From contig NZ_FMAH01000024.1 in the NCBI RefSeq assembly GCF_900094545.1, forward strand, positions 1 to 64,000: DNA of 64,000 bases, in the 5' to 3' direction. Under the pieces are notes generated by a model. The model was not told the DNA's origin. It ran no database searches and was given only the letters and a program-made list of their open reading frames with translations. This document shows positions 44,222 to 53,207 of the stretch, in pieces (the first letter of the stretch is position 1; each line of letters opens with the position of its first letter). The DNA is from Martinezella miluonensis (lineage in GTDB: Bacteria; Pseudomonadota; Alphaproteobacteria; Rhizobiales; Rhizobiaceae). A program made the position numbers and the translations under genes.

Positions 44222-44497
44222 GTGGGTGAATTGGCGAAGGCGGCTGGTATGTCGCGGGCCACGTTTGCGCTTCACTTCAAAGCTGCCGCAGGTGTCGGCC
44301 TGGTCGGTTATCTGACAGAGTGGCGGATGCTGCTGGCGGACCGTGCTCTTCGTCAAGGCAGAGTCTCGCTGGCAAATTTGGCTCAGTCACCCGGTTATGC
44401 GAACGAGAGCGCCCTCAGCCATGCGTTCAAACGTGTTATCAGCCGTTCGCCCAAACGGGCGCGCGGTACGCGGTATTGGCCGGATGGGATGTCGTGA
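44222..44497 (+). pseudogene. Truncated AraC-family regulator (C-terminal HTH only)
   Basis: A 91-residue frame starting VGELAKAAGMSRATFALHFK matches the double helix-turn-helix of AraC regulators of the cupin_6 type, including LANLAQSPGYANESALSHAFKR. The ligand-binding N-terminal domain is missing, and upstream sequence gives no continuation. The first codon is GTG without a ribosome-binding site. This is most likely a fossil of a regulator gene. Confidence 0.75.
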
Positions 44498-44530
44498 CGG
44501 CGATGCGGAAAAGGCTTGCAATAGGATGAC

Positions 44531-44695
44531 GGGTTGAGACGAAGCGCTGAAGCCGCAGTGCGGCGAGCAGTGCGCGTCAAGTTAAGCTCGCTCCTGGCAT
44601 TGATCAGCCGCAAGGCGGGTCTTTCCAATGAAGACGTCGCCGATTTACAAGGTGTTTGCGACAAAGCGACCACCGAGCCGATGAGTTTCGAATGA
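44531..44695 (+). pseudogene. FitA-like antitoxin fragment
   Basis: An open frame ending TTEPMSFE then TGA at 44693 reads like the C-terminal half of FitA/VapB-type antitoxins: RRSAEAAVRRAVRVKLSSLL, then AGLSNEDVADLQGV. The ribbon-helix-helix N-terminus is missing, replaced by a stop at 44522. The stop overlaps the ATG of a FitB-like toxin start (GAATGA), the standard arrangement of the pair. Confidence 0.65.
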
Positions 44696-44800
44696 TATTG
44701 ATAGACACGAACGTCATCTTAGAGCCACCAAGGCGGCTGTTGCGATGGCGGTGGCGGCACACGCAGATCCCGGCAGGTCGAGGCGCTGCCGCAAAGTACA
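44692..44800 (+). pseudogene. FitB/VapC-like PIN toxin fragment
   Basis: The frame begins MILIDTNVILEPPRRL, which matches the first strand and helix of PIN-domain toxins, with the first metal aspartate in IDTN. After about 16 residues similarity stops and the frame runs into the end of the convergent aldehyde dehydrogenase gene. The nuclease core is absent. Together with the antitoxin fragment it marks a lost toxin-antitoxin locus. Confidence 0.6.
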
Positions 44801-44867
44801 GGCTTAGCAGACACAAGGTGAGAAGCTCTTTGGACGGGCTTCTCTCCCCAATAGCCCGGACTTGCGA

Positions 44868-46373
44868 CTATCCTGGAAAGGCTGAGAGCGAGACGTGTAC
44901 GCTCTTTAGCTCGGAATATTCGTCGAAACCGTGCTTGCCGAGTTCGCGACCAACACCGCTCTGCTTGTAGCCGCCGATCGCTAGCTGCGGAGCGCCATCT
45001 CCCATGCCGTTGATCCAGGTGCGCCCCGCTTTGATGCGACGGATAGCCTGGAAGGCCGTCGAAATATTCCTCGACCAGACGCAGGCAGAGAGGCCATAGG
45101 GTGTGTCGTTGGCCATGCGGATCGCTTCTTCTGCGGTCTTGAAGCGGAAGGTGGTCAAGACGGGACCGAAGATCTCGTCCTGGGCAATGGTCATCTGTCG
45201 CGTGACATCGGTGAAAATCGTCGGGGCATAAAAGGCGCCGGCCTTGCCCAAGGTGTTGCCGCCGACCAGCAGCTGCGCGCCGTCAGCCTTGCCCTGCTCG
45301 ACATAGCCTGCAACCTTGTCCAGATGCCCCTGGTGGATGAGGGCGCCGACATGGACCCGATCATCCAAGGGATCTCCCGTGACGATCTGCGCAGCGACCG
45401 CTTGAACCTTTTCCAGAAGCGCATCGGCGACGCTCTCATGGACGATCAGGCGGCTGCCGGAGATGCAGACCTGCCCGGAACAATGAAAGACGCCGCCCGA
45501 TATCTTTGCGGCCGCTGCATCGAGATCCGCATCTGCAAAGACCACCTGTGGTCCCTTGCCGCCGAGCTCCAGCCCGACCTTCTTGATATTCTGCCCGGCA
45601 ATGGCGCCGATCAGGCGCCCGACGCGCTGCGAGCCGGTGAAGTTGACGACATCGACATCCGGATGCTCCGCCAGAATCTGGCCGACATCGGCTCCATATC
45701 CGGTGATAACGTTCAGCACGCCCTCGGGCAATCCGGCCTGAAGCGCAAGTTCGGCCATGCGGATCGTCGAGCCCGATGTGAATTCGCTCGGCTTGATGAC
45801 AACGGTGCAACCCGCGCCGATCGCCCAGGGGATGCGCTCCGAGCCGATCAGCAGTGGAAAATTCCATGGCGTTATCAGGCCGACGACGCCGGCGGGCTCC
45901 CGAAGGATGAGGCCGATCGTATTCGGGCCGAGATCATTATGGGCTTCGCCCTCCAGCCCTTGGACATGGCCGGCGGCATAGCGCCAAAGACTGACGGAAA
46001 AGCCCATCTCTCCGCGAGCCTGGCTGATGGCCTTGCCGACCTCCAGCGCTTCGATGATAGCCAATTCCTCTATATTCGCCTCGATCAGGTCGGCGACGCG
46101 ATTCATGATGCGGGCGCGCTCACCGCCGGTCATCCTTGGCCAGGGGCCGTTGTCGAATGCTAGACGTGCAGCGGCGATTGCCGCCTCGGCATCGTCGCGG
46201 CTGCCTTTCGGGATGATGCTGACGATGTGGCCGGGATGGGCCGGGCTTTCACGCGCAATCGTCTCTCCTGAAAGGGCGGGAACGGATTTACCGTCGATCA
46301 CCATGCCATAACGGCGCTCCTGCAATAGCCGCGGATCGTCGAGACGAGGTGTGATGAAGGGGAATGCGGACAT
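44868..46373 (-). CDS. NAD(P)-dependent aldehyde dehydrogenase
   Basis: This 501-residue aldehyde dehydrogenase has the catalytic cysteine in SGQVCISGSR, the glutamate in LELGGKGP and the PWNFPLLIGSERIPWAIGAG cofactor region. The ATG at 46373 is chosen over a longer frame that would overlap the upstream dehydrogenase. It lies 50 bases after the 2-hydroxyacid dehydrogenase and is probably co-transcribed under the LacI regulator. The substrate is likely a sugar-derived aldehyde. Confidence 0.89.
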   Translation of the reverse strand: MSAFPFITPRLDDPRLLQERRYGMVIDGKSVPALSGETIARESPAHPGHIVSIIPKGSRDDAEAAIAAARLAFDNGPWPRMTGGERARIMNRVADLIEANIEELAIIEALEVGKAISQARGEMGFSVSLWRYAAGHVQGLEGEAHNDLGPNTIGLILREPAGVVGLITPWNFPLLIGSERIPWAIGAGCTVVIKPSEFTSGSTIRMAELALQAGLPEGVLNVITGYGADVGQILAEHPDVDVVNFTGSQRVGRLIGAIAGQNIKKVGLELGGKGPQVVFADADLDAAAAKISGGVFHCSGQVCISGSRLIVHESVADALLEKVQAVAAQIVTGDPLDDRVHVGALIHQGHLDKVAGYVEQGKADGAQLLVGGNTLGKAGAFYAPTIFTDVTRQMTIAQDEIFGPVLTTFRFKTAEEAIRMANDTPYGLSACVWSRNISTAFQAIRRIKAGRTWINGMGDGAPQLAIGGYKQSGVGRELGKHGFDEYSELKSVHVSLSAFPG

Positions 46374-46423
46374 CTGTCTATCCTCACGATATGAAATCCC
46401 AGGCGGTCTGCGCGTCCGGCATC

Positions 46424-47455
46424 TCATGCCTGGTAGCGCAGTCCCTCCAAAGTCAGCTTGTGTTGCAATGGGTCGCCAGCGACGAAGCGTTCGATCTCGT
46501 CGGTAATCAGTCGGCCCAGGCGTTGCCGCTCATTGCCGATCGCGCCGGCGATATGCGGGGTTAGAACAACATTCGGCAGCTCGTAGAGCGGCGATGTCGG
46601 AGCAAGCACCTCCGGCTCCGTAACATCGAGAATGGCAGACAGCCTGCCGCGCGAAAGCTCGGCTTCCAGCGCCGCCTGATCAACAAGGCCGCCGCGCGCG
46701 GTATTGATCAGCGTTGCGCCATCCGGCATTCGGGCGAGCATTTCGGCATCGATCATATGCTGCGTCGCCGCCAGCAGTGGCGCGTGCAGCGACACGGTCT
46801 GGCACTCGGCCATGAGTTCGAGAAGAGACGCTAGCCGAGTACCCAATTGCTCGGCTTCGGCGGCACTGATGAGCGGATCGTAAAGCAAAATGTCCATATC
46901 GTGCGGCCGAAGGAACTCGAGGACCCGACGGCCAATTCGAGAGGCGCCGACAATGCCGACCTTCTTGTGCCAGCTGCCGCTATCGCCGTCGAAGGATTGA
47001 TGCATCTCGAGCGAGCGCCGCTGCTGCGCGTAGAGTTGCCGGAAGCGGAAGACATCCTTATTGGCGAAGAGGATCGCAGCCAGCGCAAACTCCGCGACGG
47101 GAACCGCGTTGGCGGCCGCGGCATTCGTCACCGCGATCCCCCTTTCGAAGAGGGCAGGCCCGATGAGGTGTTTCACTGAACCCGCCGCATGCGCTACGAG
47201 CTTCAGAGACGGTGCAGTTTCCAAAACGGCAGCATCAATGGCAGGGCAACCCCAACCGGTGATTAGGATATCCGTATCGGCGAGCTGTGCTCTCGCAACC
47301 TCACTATGAAACTCCCTGAGAGGTTCGCCGGCAACGATGCGGCAGAAGTTTTCAAGCCGATTGAGGTCCGCATGAGAAAACAACTTCTCTATCCCGAGCG
47401 GGCCGAAAGCAAAGCTGAGCTTTGGCGAGGGTCTAATCAGTCGGGGCGATGTCAA
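46424..47455 (-). CDS. D-isomer-specific 2-hydroxyacid dehydrogenase
   Basis: This 343-residue enzyme has a central Rossmann domain (KVGIVGASRIGRRVLEFL), catalytic arginine in NTARGGLVD, glutamate in DVTEPEV and histidine in LTPHIAGA. It should reversibly reduce a 2-keto acid, or oxidise a D-2-hydroxyacid, with NAD(P). Its promoter region contains a copy of the ACGCAAATTGCGCAAT operator, so it is likely controlled by the LacI regulator encoded 116 bases upstream. Confidence 0.9.
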   Translation of the reverse strand: MTSPRLIRPSPKLSFAFGPLGIEKLFSHADLNRLENFCRIVAGEPLREFHSEVARAQLADTDILITGWGCPAIDAAVLETAPSLKLVAHAAGSVKHLIGPALFERGIAVTNAAAANAVPVAEFALAAILFANKDVFRFRQLYAQQRRSLEMHQSFDGDSGSWHKKVGIVGASRIGRRVLEFLRPHDMDILLYDPLISAAEAEQLGTRLASLLELMAECQTVSLHAPLLAATQHMIDAEMLARMPDGATLINTARGGLVDQAALEAELSRGRLSAILDVTEPEVLAPTSPLYELPNVVLTPHIAGAIGNERQRLGRLITDEIERFVAGDPLQHKLTLEGLRYQA

Positions 47456-47532
47456 CAGCGAACTCCTGGCGGAACAAAGCCCGCAAATGCCGAATGGCAG
47501 TTAGGCCATTCGCGCTAGGAGATCGCATATAA

Positions 47533-47591
47533 ACGCAAATTGCGCAATATAAGAACGAATATTTCTCTATTTTACGCAAATTGCGCAATTG
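47533..47591. promoter_or_regulatory. Two LacI-type operators before the dehydrogenase genes
   Basis: Two near-identical sites share ACGCAAATTGCGCAAT, with palindromic cores at 47538-47548 (AATTGCGCAAT) and 47579-47590 (AATTGCGCAATT, a perfect palindrome). The second overlaps the last codons of the LacI gene. They are spaced 41 bases core to core, compatible with cooperative binding upstream of the 2-hydroxyacid dehydrogenase. Confidence 0.75.
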
Positions 47592-48594
47592 TCGCGCCGG
47601 GCTGCAACGTGACGGCGCATTCCAGCTGAACGGGCATGACGTCAGGCTCTGCGATCCGCCGCTGCGCCAGAAGAATAGCCTGATGGGCCATTTCGAAGCA
47701 GTTGACCCGCATAGTCGTCAGCCGGGGATGCATCATCGCCGCATAGGGCAGATCGTCGAAGCCAATGACCGAAATTTCTCCCGGAACGCTGAGACCTGCG
47801 GCTTCGAGTGCACTCATCAGTCGGAATGCACCCATATCGTTGGCGCAGAACACGCTGGTCCAGTCCGCTTCGCCCTTGGCTCGTCGTTCCACTTCCGCCA
47901 GGAGTGCCGTGTCAACACCGTTAGCGACCCCGATCGCCGTGCAAGAAGCGTCGGGAAAGTCCTCCAGTGCTGCGTAGAAACCACGGCGGCGCTGAGTCGT
48001 CGTCCAACGCGTATGATCATGAATATAAAGCAGTTTTCTATGGCCGGCCTGAAGCAGCGCCCGACCAGCCATACGTGCGCCGTAAAAATTATTGGGTGCG
48101 ACACAGTCGAAGCGCATCTCGGGATCATATCCGTTGACGAGGATCGCGCGGTGACTTCCGTTGAGAAAATATCCGGCCAGCTCATCGGTGAGGTCGATGC
48201 CGACGAAAATCGTCACATTGGCCTCTTCCTTTTCCTGATCACGCTGCATCCGTTCTGGTCCGAGCGAAGTTTCATCCACCATGCGGATCGAAAGGCTGTA
48301 GCCACCATCGTGCGCCTTGTCGCGCAACCCCGCGATAACGGCCTCATAGAAGGGTGCCAATCCTCCTGTCGCCAGGCTGCCGGTCACATAGGCCCGCAGG
48401 TGGCTCGTCGGCTGAGCCGCAATTCGAGGCCGGCCGAGATAGCCGGCATCCTCCGCAATCTTGCGAATTTGCATGCGCCGCTCATCGCTGATCCCACGCG
48501 CATCCGAGAGTGCGCGCGACACGGTGCTGACGGAAACTCCGGCCGCCTTGGCAATTTCAAGCTGATTTGCGTTGGACTTAGGTGAACGAGTCAA
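47572..48594 (-). CDS. LacI-family transcriptional repressor
   Basis: This 340-residue regulator has an N-terminal helix-turn-helix (QLEIAKAAGVSVSTVSRAL) and a sugar-binding-protein-like effector domain. A TTG at 48594 is proposed as the start. It gives the normal length, is preceded by GAAGGG, and no ATG or GTG lies close to the HTH. Longer frames reaching 48741 would cross the operator region. Operators on both sides imply it represses the dehydrogenase pair, the sugar importer and perhaps itself. Confidence 0.9.
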   Translation of the reverse strand: MTRSPKSNANQLEIAKAAGVSVSTVSRALSDARGISDERRMQIRKIAEDAGYLGRPRIAAQPTSHLRAYVTGSLATGGLAPFYEAVIAGLRDKAHDGGYSLSIRMVDETSLGPERMQRDQEKEEANVTIFVGIDLTDELAGYFLNGSHRAILVNGYDPEMRFDCVAPNNFYGARMAGRALLQAGHRKLLYIHDHTRWTTTQRRRGFYAALEDFPDASCTAIGVANGVDTALLAEVERRAKGEADWTSVFCANDMGAFRLMSALEAAGLSVPGEISVIGFDDLPYAAMMHPRLTTMRVNCFEMAHQAILLAQRRIAEPDVMPVQLECAVTLQPGATIAQFA

Positions 48595-48685
48595 ATGCCT
48601 ACCCTTCAATTTATCCCCGATAATCACGGGATTCCCGGGAGAAATCCATCCCCGCACATCGATATCAACGGCGTTGTTGTCGCTG

Positions 48686-48768
48686 CATATACGAAATTTG
48701 CGACATATTTCGCACATGTCCGCAAATTGCGCAATTGACAACGCAAATTGCGCGTGATGAATTGCGCG
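48686..48768. promoter_or_regulatory. Cluster of LacI-type operators before the sugar importer
   Basis: Three copies of the AATTGCGC core lie at 48725-48732 (within the perfect palindrome AATTGCGCAATT), 48746-48753 and 48760-48767. Weaker relatives such as ACGAAATTTGCGACA start at 48691. They lie between the LacI gene and the divergent importer operon, 60-100 bases before the binding-protein start, and share the flank ACGCAAATTGCGC with the sites near 47540. Confidence 0.75.
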
Positions 48769-48826
48769 TCATCACGAAAGAACCGATCCGGAAGGGGCGG
48801 TTTCGTTGAATGTGGGAGGACATGCA

Positions 48827-50167
48827 ATGACCAACGACATGAAAAGGGACGCCATCCAGATCGCCTTGAGCCGTCGTCAGCTGCTGCAGGCGGCTGGCGT
48901 AGGCGCAGCTGCCGCCGCATTTTCCGGCATCGGCTCATCCGCCGCCGCGCAAGAGAAGGTCGAGCTGACGATGTGGGCCTGGACCCCGAATACACAGGCG
49001 GAGATCGATCTGTTCACCAAGGCTTTTCCGCATATCAGCGTCAAACTCGAGAATGCCGGGCAGGGGCCTGACGAATATGTCAAGCTGCGCAATGCGATCC
49101 AGGCAGGCACGGGCCTGCCTGACGTTGGCCAGGTCGAGTTTACCAATATCCCCGGCTTCCGGCAGCTCGAGGCGCTCCTCGATATGGGCCAGCACGGCGC
49201 GAATGACGTCAAGAACAAGTTCATCGACTGGACCTGGGCTTCCGCCTCCGACGGCAATGCGGTTTTCGGTATCCCGTGGGACTCCGGCCCGATGGGCATT
49301 CTCTATCGAGCCGACGTGCTGGAGCAGCATAAAATCGAGGTGCCGAAGACGTGGGCCGCCTTTGCCGAAAGCTCGAAAGCGCTGAGCAAGGCATCGCCGG
49401 ATACCTACCTCACCAATTTTGGCGGTACTGCCGACGGCGGCTGGGTCATCGCGCTTCTGGCCCAGGCGGGCTGGAAGCCGTTCGAGCTCAAGGGCACCGA
49501 TCTCAAGCTCAATCTGAACGATGCGATCGCGAAGAAATGGGCCGCCTTCTGGCAGGATCTGATCGATGCCAAGGCCGTCGGCGTCAAAACTCCGGTCTGG
49601 ACCACAGACTGGTTCACCGGCCTCGACGAAGGGACCTATGCCTCATGGATGACCGGTGCCTGGGGCGCGGTGTTCATTCCGCAATTCGCCAAGAAGAGCA
49701 ACGGTCACTGGCGTGCGGCTCCCCTGCCGCAGTGGGATGAGGGAAAATACGTTTCCGCCAATCTTGGTGGTTCCACGTTCGCGGTGTTCAAGACGACGAA
49801 ACATCCGAAGGAAGCGACGCAGCTTGCGATGTTCCTCGGTGCTGATCCCGAAGCCTCACGCCTCTGGAACACCAAGCAGTTTCTCTTCCCCGTGCTCAAG
49901 GAGCTCGTCGCGGATCCCGAACTGATCAATCACAAATACGATCTCTACGGTGGCCAGGCGGTCAACGCGGTCTTCGTCGAAGCGGCCAAGCACGTCGACT
50001 CCTCGTTCCAATATGCGCCGTTCCAGGACTATCTCGCTGGTCAGGTGCAGCAGGAGCTTTCCGCCTCCATCGGCGGCAAGGGATCGCTTGGCGACGCCTT
50101 CGATCGCCTGCAGGACGTCGTCAGCGCTTATTGCTCCGATCAGGGTTACACCGTTTCCAAGGGGTGA
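48827..50167 (+). CDS. CUT1 sugar-binding protein
   Basis: This 446-residue family-1 solute-binding protein has a likely Tat signal, LSRRQLLQAAGVGAAAAAF, followed by SSAAAQ. The mature region has VELTMWAWTPNTQAEIDLF and GSTFAVFKTTKHPKEA, typical of CUT1 proteins. The ATG at 48827 follows GGAGGA by six bases. It is the first gene of a four-gene importer operon under the LacI sites. The sugar is unknown. Confidence 0.91.
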   Translation: MTNDMKRDAIQIALSRRQLLQAAGVGAAAAAFSGIGSSAAAQEKVELTMWAWTPNTQAEIDLFTKAFPHISVKLENAGQGPDEYVKLRNAIQAGTGLPDVGQVEFTNIPGFRQLEALLDMGQHGANDVKNKFIDWTWASASDGNAVFGIPWDSGPMGILYRADVLEQHKIEVPKTWAAFAESSKALSKASPDTYLTNFGGTADGGWVIALLAQAGWKPFELKGTDLKLNLNDAIAKKWAAFWQDLIDAKAVGVKTPVWTTDWFTGLDEGTYASWMTGAWGAVFIPQFAKKSNGHWRAAPLPQWDEGKYVSANLGGSTFAVFKTTKHPKEATQLAMFLGADPEASRLWNTKQFLFPVLKELVADPELINHKYDLYGGQAVNAVFVEAAKHVDSSFQYAPFQDYLAGQVQQELSASIGGKGSLGDAFDRLQDVVSAYCSDQGYTVSKG

Positions 50168-50173
50168 GTACCG

Positions 50174-50230
50174 GCATGCGGGCTGCAGGCACCCGCATGC
50201 TCATTCGCAAGCCCGCGCTTCGGCGCGGGC
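50174..50230 (+). other. Two tandem stem-loops after the binding-protein gene
   Basis: The first hairpin pairs GCATGCGGG (50174-50182) with CCCGCATGC (50192-50200). The second pairs GCCCGCGC (50211-50218) with GCGCGGGC (50223-50230) around a TTCG tetraloop. Both stems are perfect and no T-run follows. Such structures after the first gene usually protect the abundant binding-protein message. Confidence 0.7.
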
Positions 50231-50256
50231 ACATTTCGCAGCCGGAGATAAAGCAG

Positions 50257-51159
50257 ATGGCCGGTCCTATCAGCCGCAAACGCCGCCGCCGCGTGGGCAA
50301 GAGACTGGCACCTTTCCTCTTTCTTGCCCCCTTCGCGCTGCTGTTCGTCGCCTTCCTGATCGCGCCGATGCTCTATGCGCTTAACCTGGCGGTCTACAAG
50401 ACGACCGTGGTCGCCGGCACCAAGTTCGTCGGGGCGGATAACTTCGTCCGTGCCCTGGGCGATCCGAAATTCTGGCAGGGCGTCATCGTTCTCCTGAAAT
50501 TCGCCGCCATCCAGATCCCCGGAATGGTCGCGATCGCACTGCTGATCGCACTTATCCTCGACAGCGGCACCGTCTATGCCAAGAGCTTTTTTCGCGTCAG
50601 CCTGTTTCTGCCCTATGCCGTGCCTGCCGTCATCGCGACCCTCATATGGGGCTACTTGTACGGCCCGGCTTTTGGTCCGTTCACGCAACTGGCCAATGCC
50701 ATCGGCCTTCCGGCGCCAAACTTCCTCGGGCCGATCACAATCCTCCCGTCGATCGCCAACATCGCAAACTGGGAATATACCGGCTACCAGATGATCATCT
50801 ATTTTGCCGCGCTGCAGGCGATCCCAACGGATCTGGAAGAGGCAGCGTCGATGGATGGTGCCAGCAGCTTTATCTACGCGCTGCGCGTCAAGCTTCCGCT
50901 GATCGCACCGATGGTCGTCGTCACGATCATCTTCTCGATCATCGGTTCGCTGCAGCTCTTCTCGGAACCCTATCTGTTGCGCAATCTGGCACCGCTCAGC
51001 ATCACCAATTCCTATACGCCGAACTACTATGCCTACACGCTCGCCTTCGCCAATCAGCAATATAATTATTCCGCTGCCGTTTCCTTCGTCTTAGGCGCAG
51101 TGACTGCCGTGATTTCCTATGCCTTCATGCTGATCGTCAACCGCAGGGGCAACGCATGA
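50257..51159 (+). CDS. CUT1 sugar permease 1 (UgpA/MalF type)
   Basis: This 300-residue inner-membrane permease has about six spans after a basic N-terminus (SRKRRRRVGKR). The EAA loop reads DLEEAASMDGASSFIYALRVKLP near residue 193. The ATG at 50257 is the first after the tandem hairpins and has GGAG upstream. Earlier frames would run through the hairpins. The stop overlaps the next permease start (ATGA). Confidence 0.91.
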   Translation: MAGPISRKRRRRVGKRLAPFLFLAPFALLFVAFLIAPMLYALNLAVYKTTVVAGTKFVGADNFVRALGDPKFWQGVIVLLKFAAIQIPGMVAIALLIALILDSGTVYAKSFFRVSLFLPYAVPAVIATLIWGYLYGPAFGPFTQLANAIGLPAPNFLGPITILPSIANIANWEYTGYQMIIYFAALQAIPTDLEEAASMDGASSFIYALRVKLPLIAPMVVVTIIFSIIGSLQLFSEPYLLRNLAPLSITNSYTPNYYAYTLAFANQQYNYSAAVSFVLGAVTAVISYAFMLIVNRRGNA

Positions 51160-52040
51160 CCATCGTCGGCAAGTCCAAGCGCTCCCCCTCGTTCCGGCGC
51201 AATCGCTGGATGCTGTCCGCCATTCTGCTGGTCATATGGTTCTATACGGCTTTGCCGCTCTTCTATGTCCTGGTATCGGCGTCGAAATCCAATAACGATC
51301 TGTTCACGACATTCGGCCTCTGGTTCACAAGCGACTTCAAACTGGTGGAAAATATCGGGCAGGTCTTCAGCTTCCAGGGCGGCATCTTCGCCCGTTGGCT
51401 GCTCAATACCATCATCTATGCGACAACCGCCGGCATCGGTGCCGCTCTGTTTTCGACGATGGCCGGATATGCGCTTGCCAAATACGACTTCCGTGGCAAG
51501 CGCCTGATCTTCGCCATCATCCTCGGCGCAGTCATGATCCCGCAAACGGCCCTTGTCGTGCCGCTGTTCCTGCTGATGTCGAAGGTCGGTATCGTCAATA
51601 CGCCCTGGGCCGTCATTCTTCCGTCTCTCGTCTATCCGCCCGGCGTTTTCCTGATGCGCGTCTATGCCGATGATGCGATACCGAACGAGCTGATCGATGC
51701 CGGCCGAGTCGATGGTGCGGGCGAGCTGCATATTTTCTTCTCATTGGCGCTGCGCCTGCTGATGCCCGGCTTTGCCACTGTGCTCATCCTGTCCTTCGTT
51801 GCGACCTGGAACAATTACTTCCTGCCGCTGGTCGTCCTGAGTTCGGCCGAATATTTTCCGGTCACCGTCGGTCTGGCGCAATGGTATGCGACGGCGACGG
51901 TTGGCTCCGGCGGCGGTGCTGCGCTCTTTACCCTCGTGCTGGCCGGTGCGCTGATCAGCATCGTTCCCGTCATCATTGCTTTCATCGTCATGCAGCGTTT
52001 CTGGCAAGGCGGCCTCGGTGCCGGCGGCGTCAAGGCTTGA
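51156..52040 (+). CDS. CUT1 sugar permease 2 (UgpE/MalG type)
   Basis: This 294-residue partner permease has the EAA loop ELIDAGRVDGAGELHIFFSLALR near residue 181 and a family-typical central segment KYDFRGKRLIFAIILGAVMIP. It forms the heterodimeric channel with the preceding protein and is translationally coupled to it. Confidence 0.93.
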   Translation: MTIVGKSKRSPSFRRNRWMLSAILLVIWFYTALPLFYVLVSASKSNNDLFTTFGLWFTSDFKLVENIGQVFSFQGGIFARWLLNTIIYATTAGIGAALFSTMAGYALAKYDFRGKRLIFAIILGAVMIPQTALVVPLFLLMSKVGIVNTPWAVILPSLVYPPGVFLMRVYADDAIPNELIDAGRVDGAGELHIFFSLALRLLMPGFATVLILSFVATWNNYFLPLVVLSSAEYFPVTVGLAQWYATATVGSGGGAALFTLVLAGALISIVPVIIAFIVMQRFWQGGLGAGGVKA

Positions 52041-52058
52041 AGCTGCGGAGAGATCGAC

Positions 52059-53141
52059 ATGGCCGTTATCGAATTGAAAAACGTAAGAAAATCCTTTGGC
52101 GCACTGGACATCATCCGCGGGCTCGATCTGCGGATTGAAGATGGAGAGTTCGTCGTCTTCGTCGGCCCCTCCGGCAGCGGGAAATCAACGCTGCTGCGCC
52201 TCGTCGCCGGTCTGGAGGAAGTCACCTCCGGCCAAATCCTGATCGGCGGCGAGGATGTCACCGAGCTTGGGCCGGCGGACCGGGCCTTGTCCATGGTATT
52301 CCAATCCTACGCTCTCTATCCGCATAAGACTGTGCGCGCCAACATGGCCTTCGGCCTTGAGGTCGCGCGGACGCCACGCGCCGAGATCGAGCGTCGTGTC
52401 CAGGCGGCGGCAGCGTCCTTGCGTCTCGAAAACTATCTCGACCGCAAGCCGAAGGAACTGTCCGGCGGCCAACGCCAGCGTGTCGCGATCGGCCGCGCCA
52501 TCGTCCGCGATCCGGTGGCGTTTCTCTTCGATGAGCCGCTTTCGAACCTCGATGCCGCCCTGCGTGCGGAAATGCGCATCGAAATCGCCCGGCTGCATCA
52601 GCGGCTTGGCGCAACGATGATCTATGTTACCCACGATCAGGTTGAGGCGATGACGCTTGCCGACAAGATCGTAGTGCTCAAGGACGGCGCGATCCAGCAA
52701 ATCGGCTCGCCGATCGAACTCTACGAGAAGCCGGCCAACCTCTTCGTCGCACAGTTTCTCGGTTCGCCGAAGATGAATGTCTACGACGTCGAGCCGACGG
52801 CGGAAGGGTTGAAGATCGCTTCCGGTGGCCTGTTGCAACTGCCTTCGGTGCCTTCCGAGGCTGCCAAACTCGGTGCGCGCCCGGAGCATATCGGCATCCT
52901 GGCGTCGGGGCAGGGCAATCTCGAAGGCAGGATCGACGTCATAGAGCGGCTCGGCTCCGACACCTATGCCTATGTCGCGCATGACGGCAATCAACTGACG
53001 ACTGTCCGTCTGCCCGGCAACGTCCAGCTGCGCGTCGGCCAAGCCGTCAGCCTTGCCATCGATCTAGAGCAGTTGCACCTTTTCGACAGAGAGACCCGCT
53101 GCATTTTGAATGGCGGCACTGGCACGTCATTGCCGGGTTAG
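52059..53141 (+). CDS. CUT1 sugar ATPase (UgpC/MsmK type)
   Basis: This 360-residue ATPase has Walker A GPSGSGKST near residue 36, signature LSGGQRQRV and Walker B AFLFDEPLSNLD. The switch histidine is in YVTHDQVEA, and a C-terminal TOBE/OB regulatory domain starts near residue 235. It follows the permease by 18 bases. It completes the importer operon, and a weak hairpin around 53145-53168 may end the transcript. Confidence 0.94.
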   Translation: MAVIELKNVRKSFGALDIIRGLDLRIEDGEFVVFVGPSGSGKSTLLRLVAGLEEVTSGQILIGGEDVTELGPADRALSMVFQSYALYPHKTVRANMAFGLEVARTPRAEIERRVQAAAASLRLENYLDRKPKELSGGQRQRVAIGRAIVRDPVAFLFDEPLSNLDAALRAEMRIEIARLHQRLGATMIYVTHDQVEAMTLADKIVVLKDGAIQQIGSPIELYEKPANLFVAQFLGSPKMNVYDVEPTAEGLKIASGGLLQLPSVPSEAAKLGARPEHIGILASGQGNLEGRIDVIERLGSDTYAYVAHDGNQLTTVRLPGNVQLRVGQAVSLAIDLEQLHLFDRETRCILNGGTGTSLPG

Positions 53142-53207
53142 CGATCGGGCAGACCTCGCTCCCGACCCCGTTAGCGCAGCGGATAAGACTTGCGTTCAAA
53201 TCGATGC

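Noticed and set aside
53169..53205. tRNA-like D-arm string GTTAGCGCAGCGGATA
   Set aside because: There is no room for an anticodon arm and no complementary acceptor ends between the ATPase and aldolase genes.
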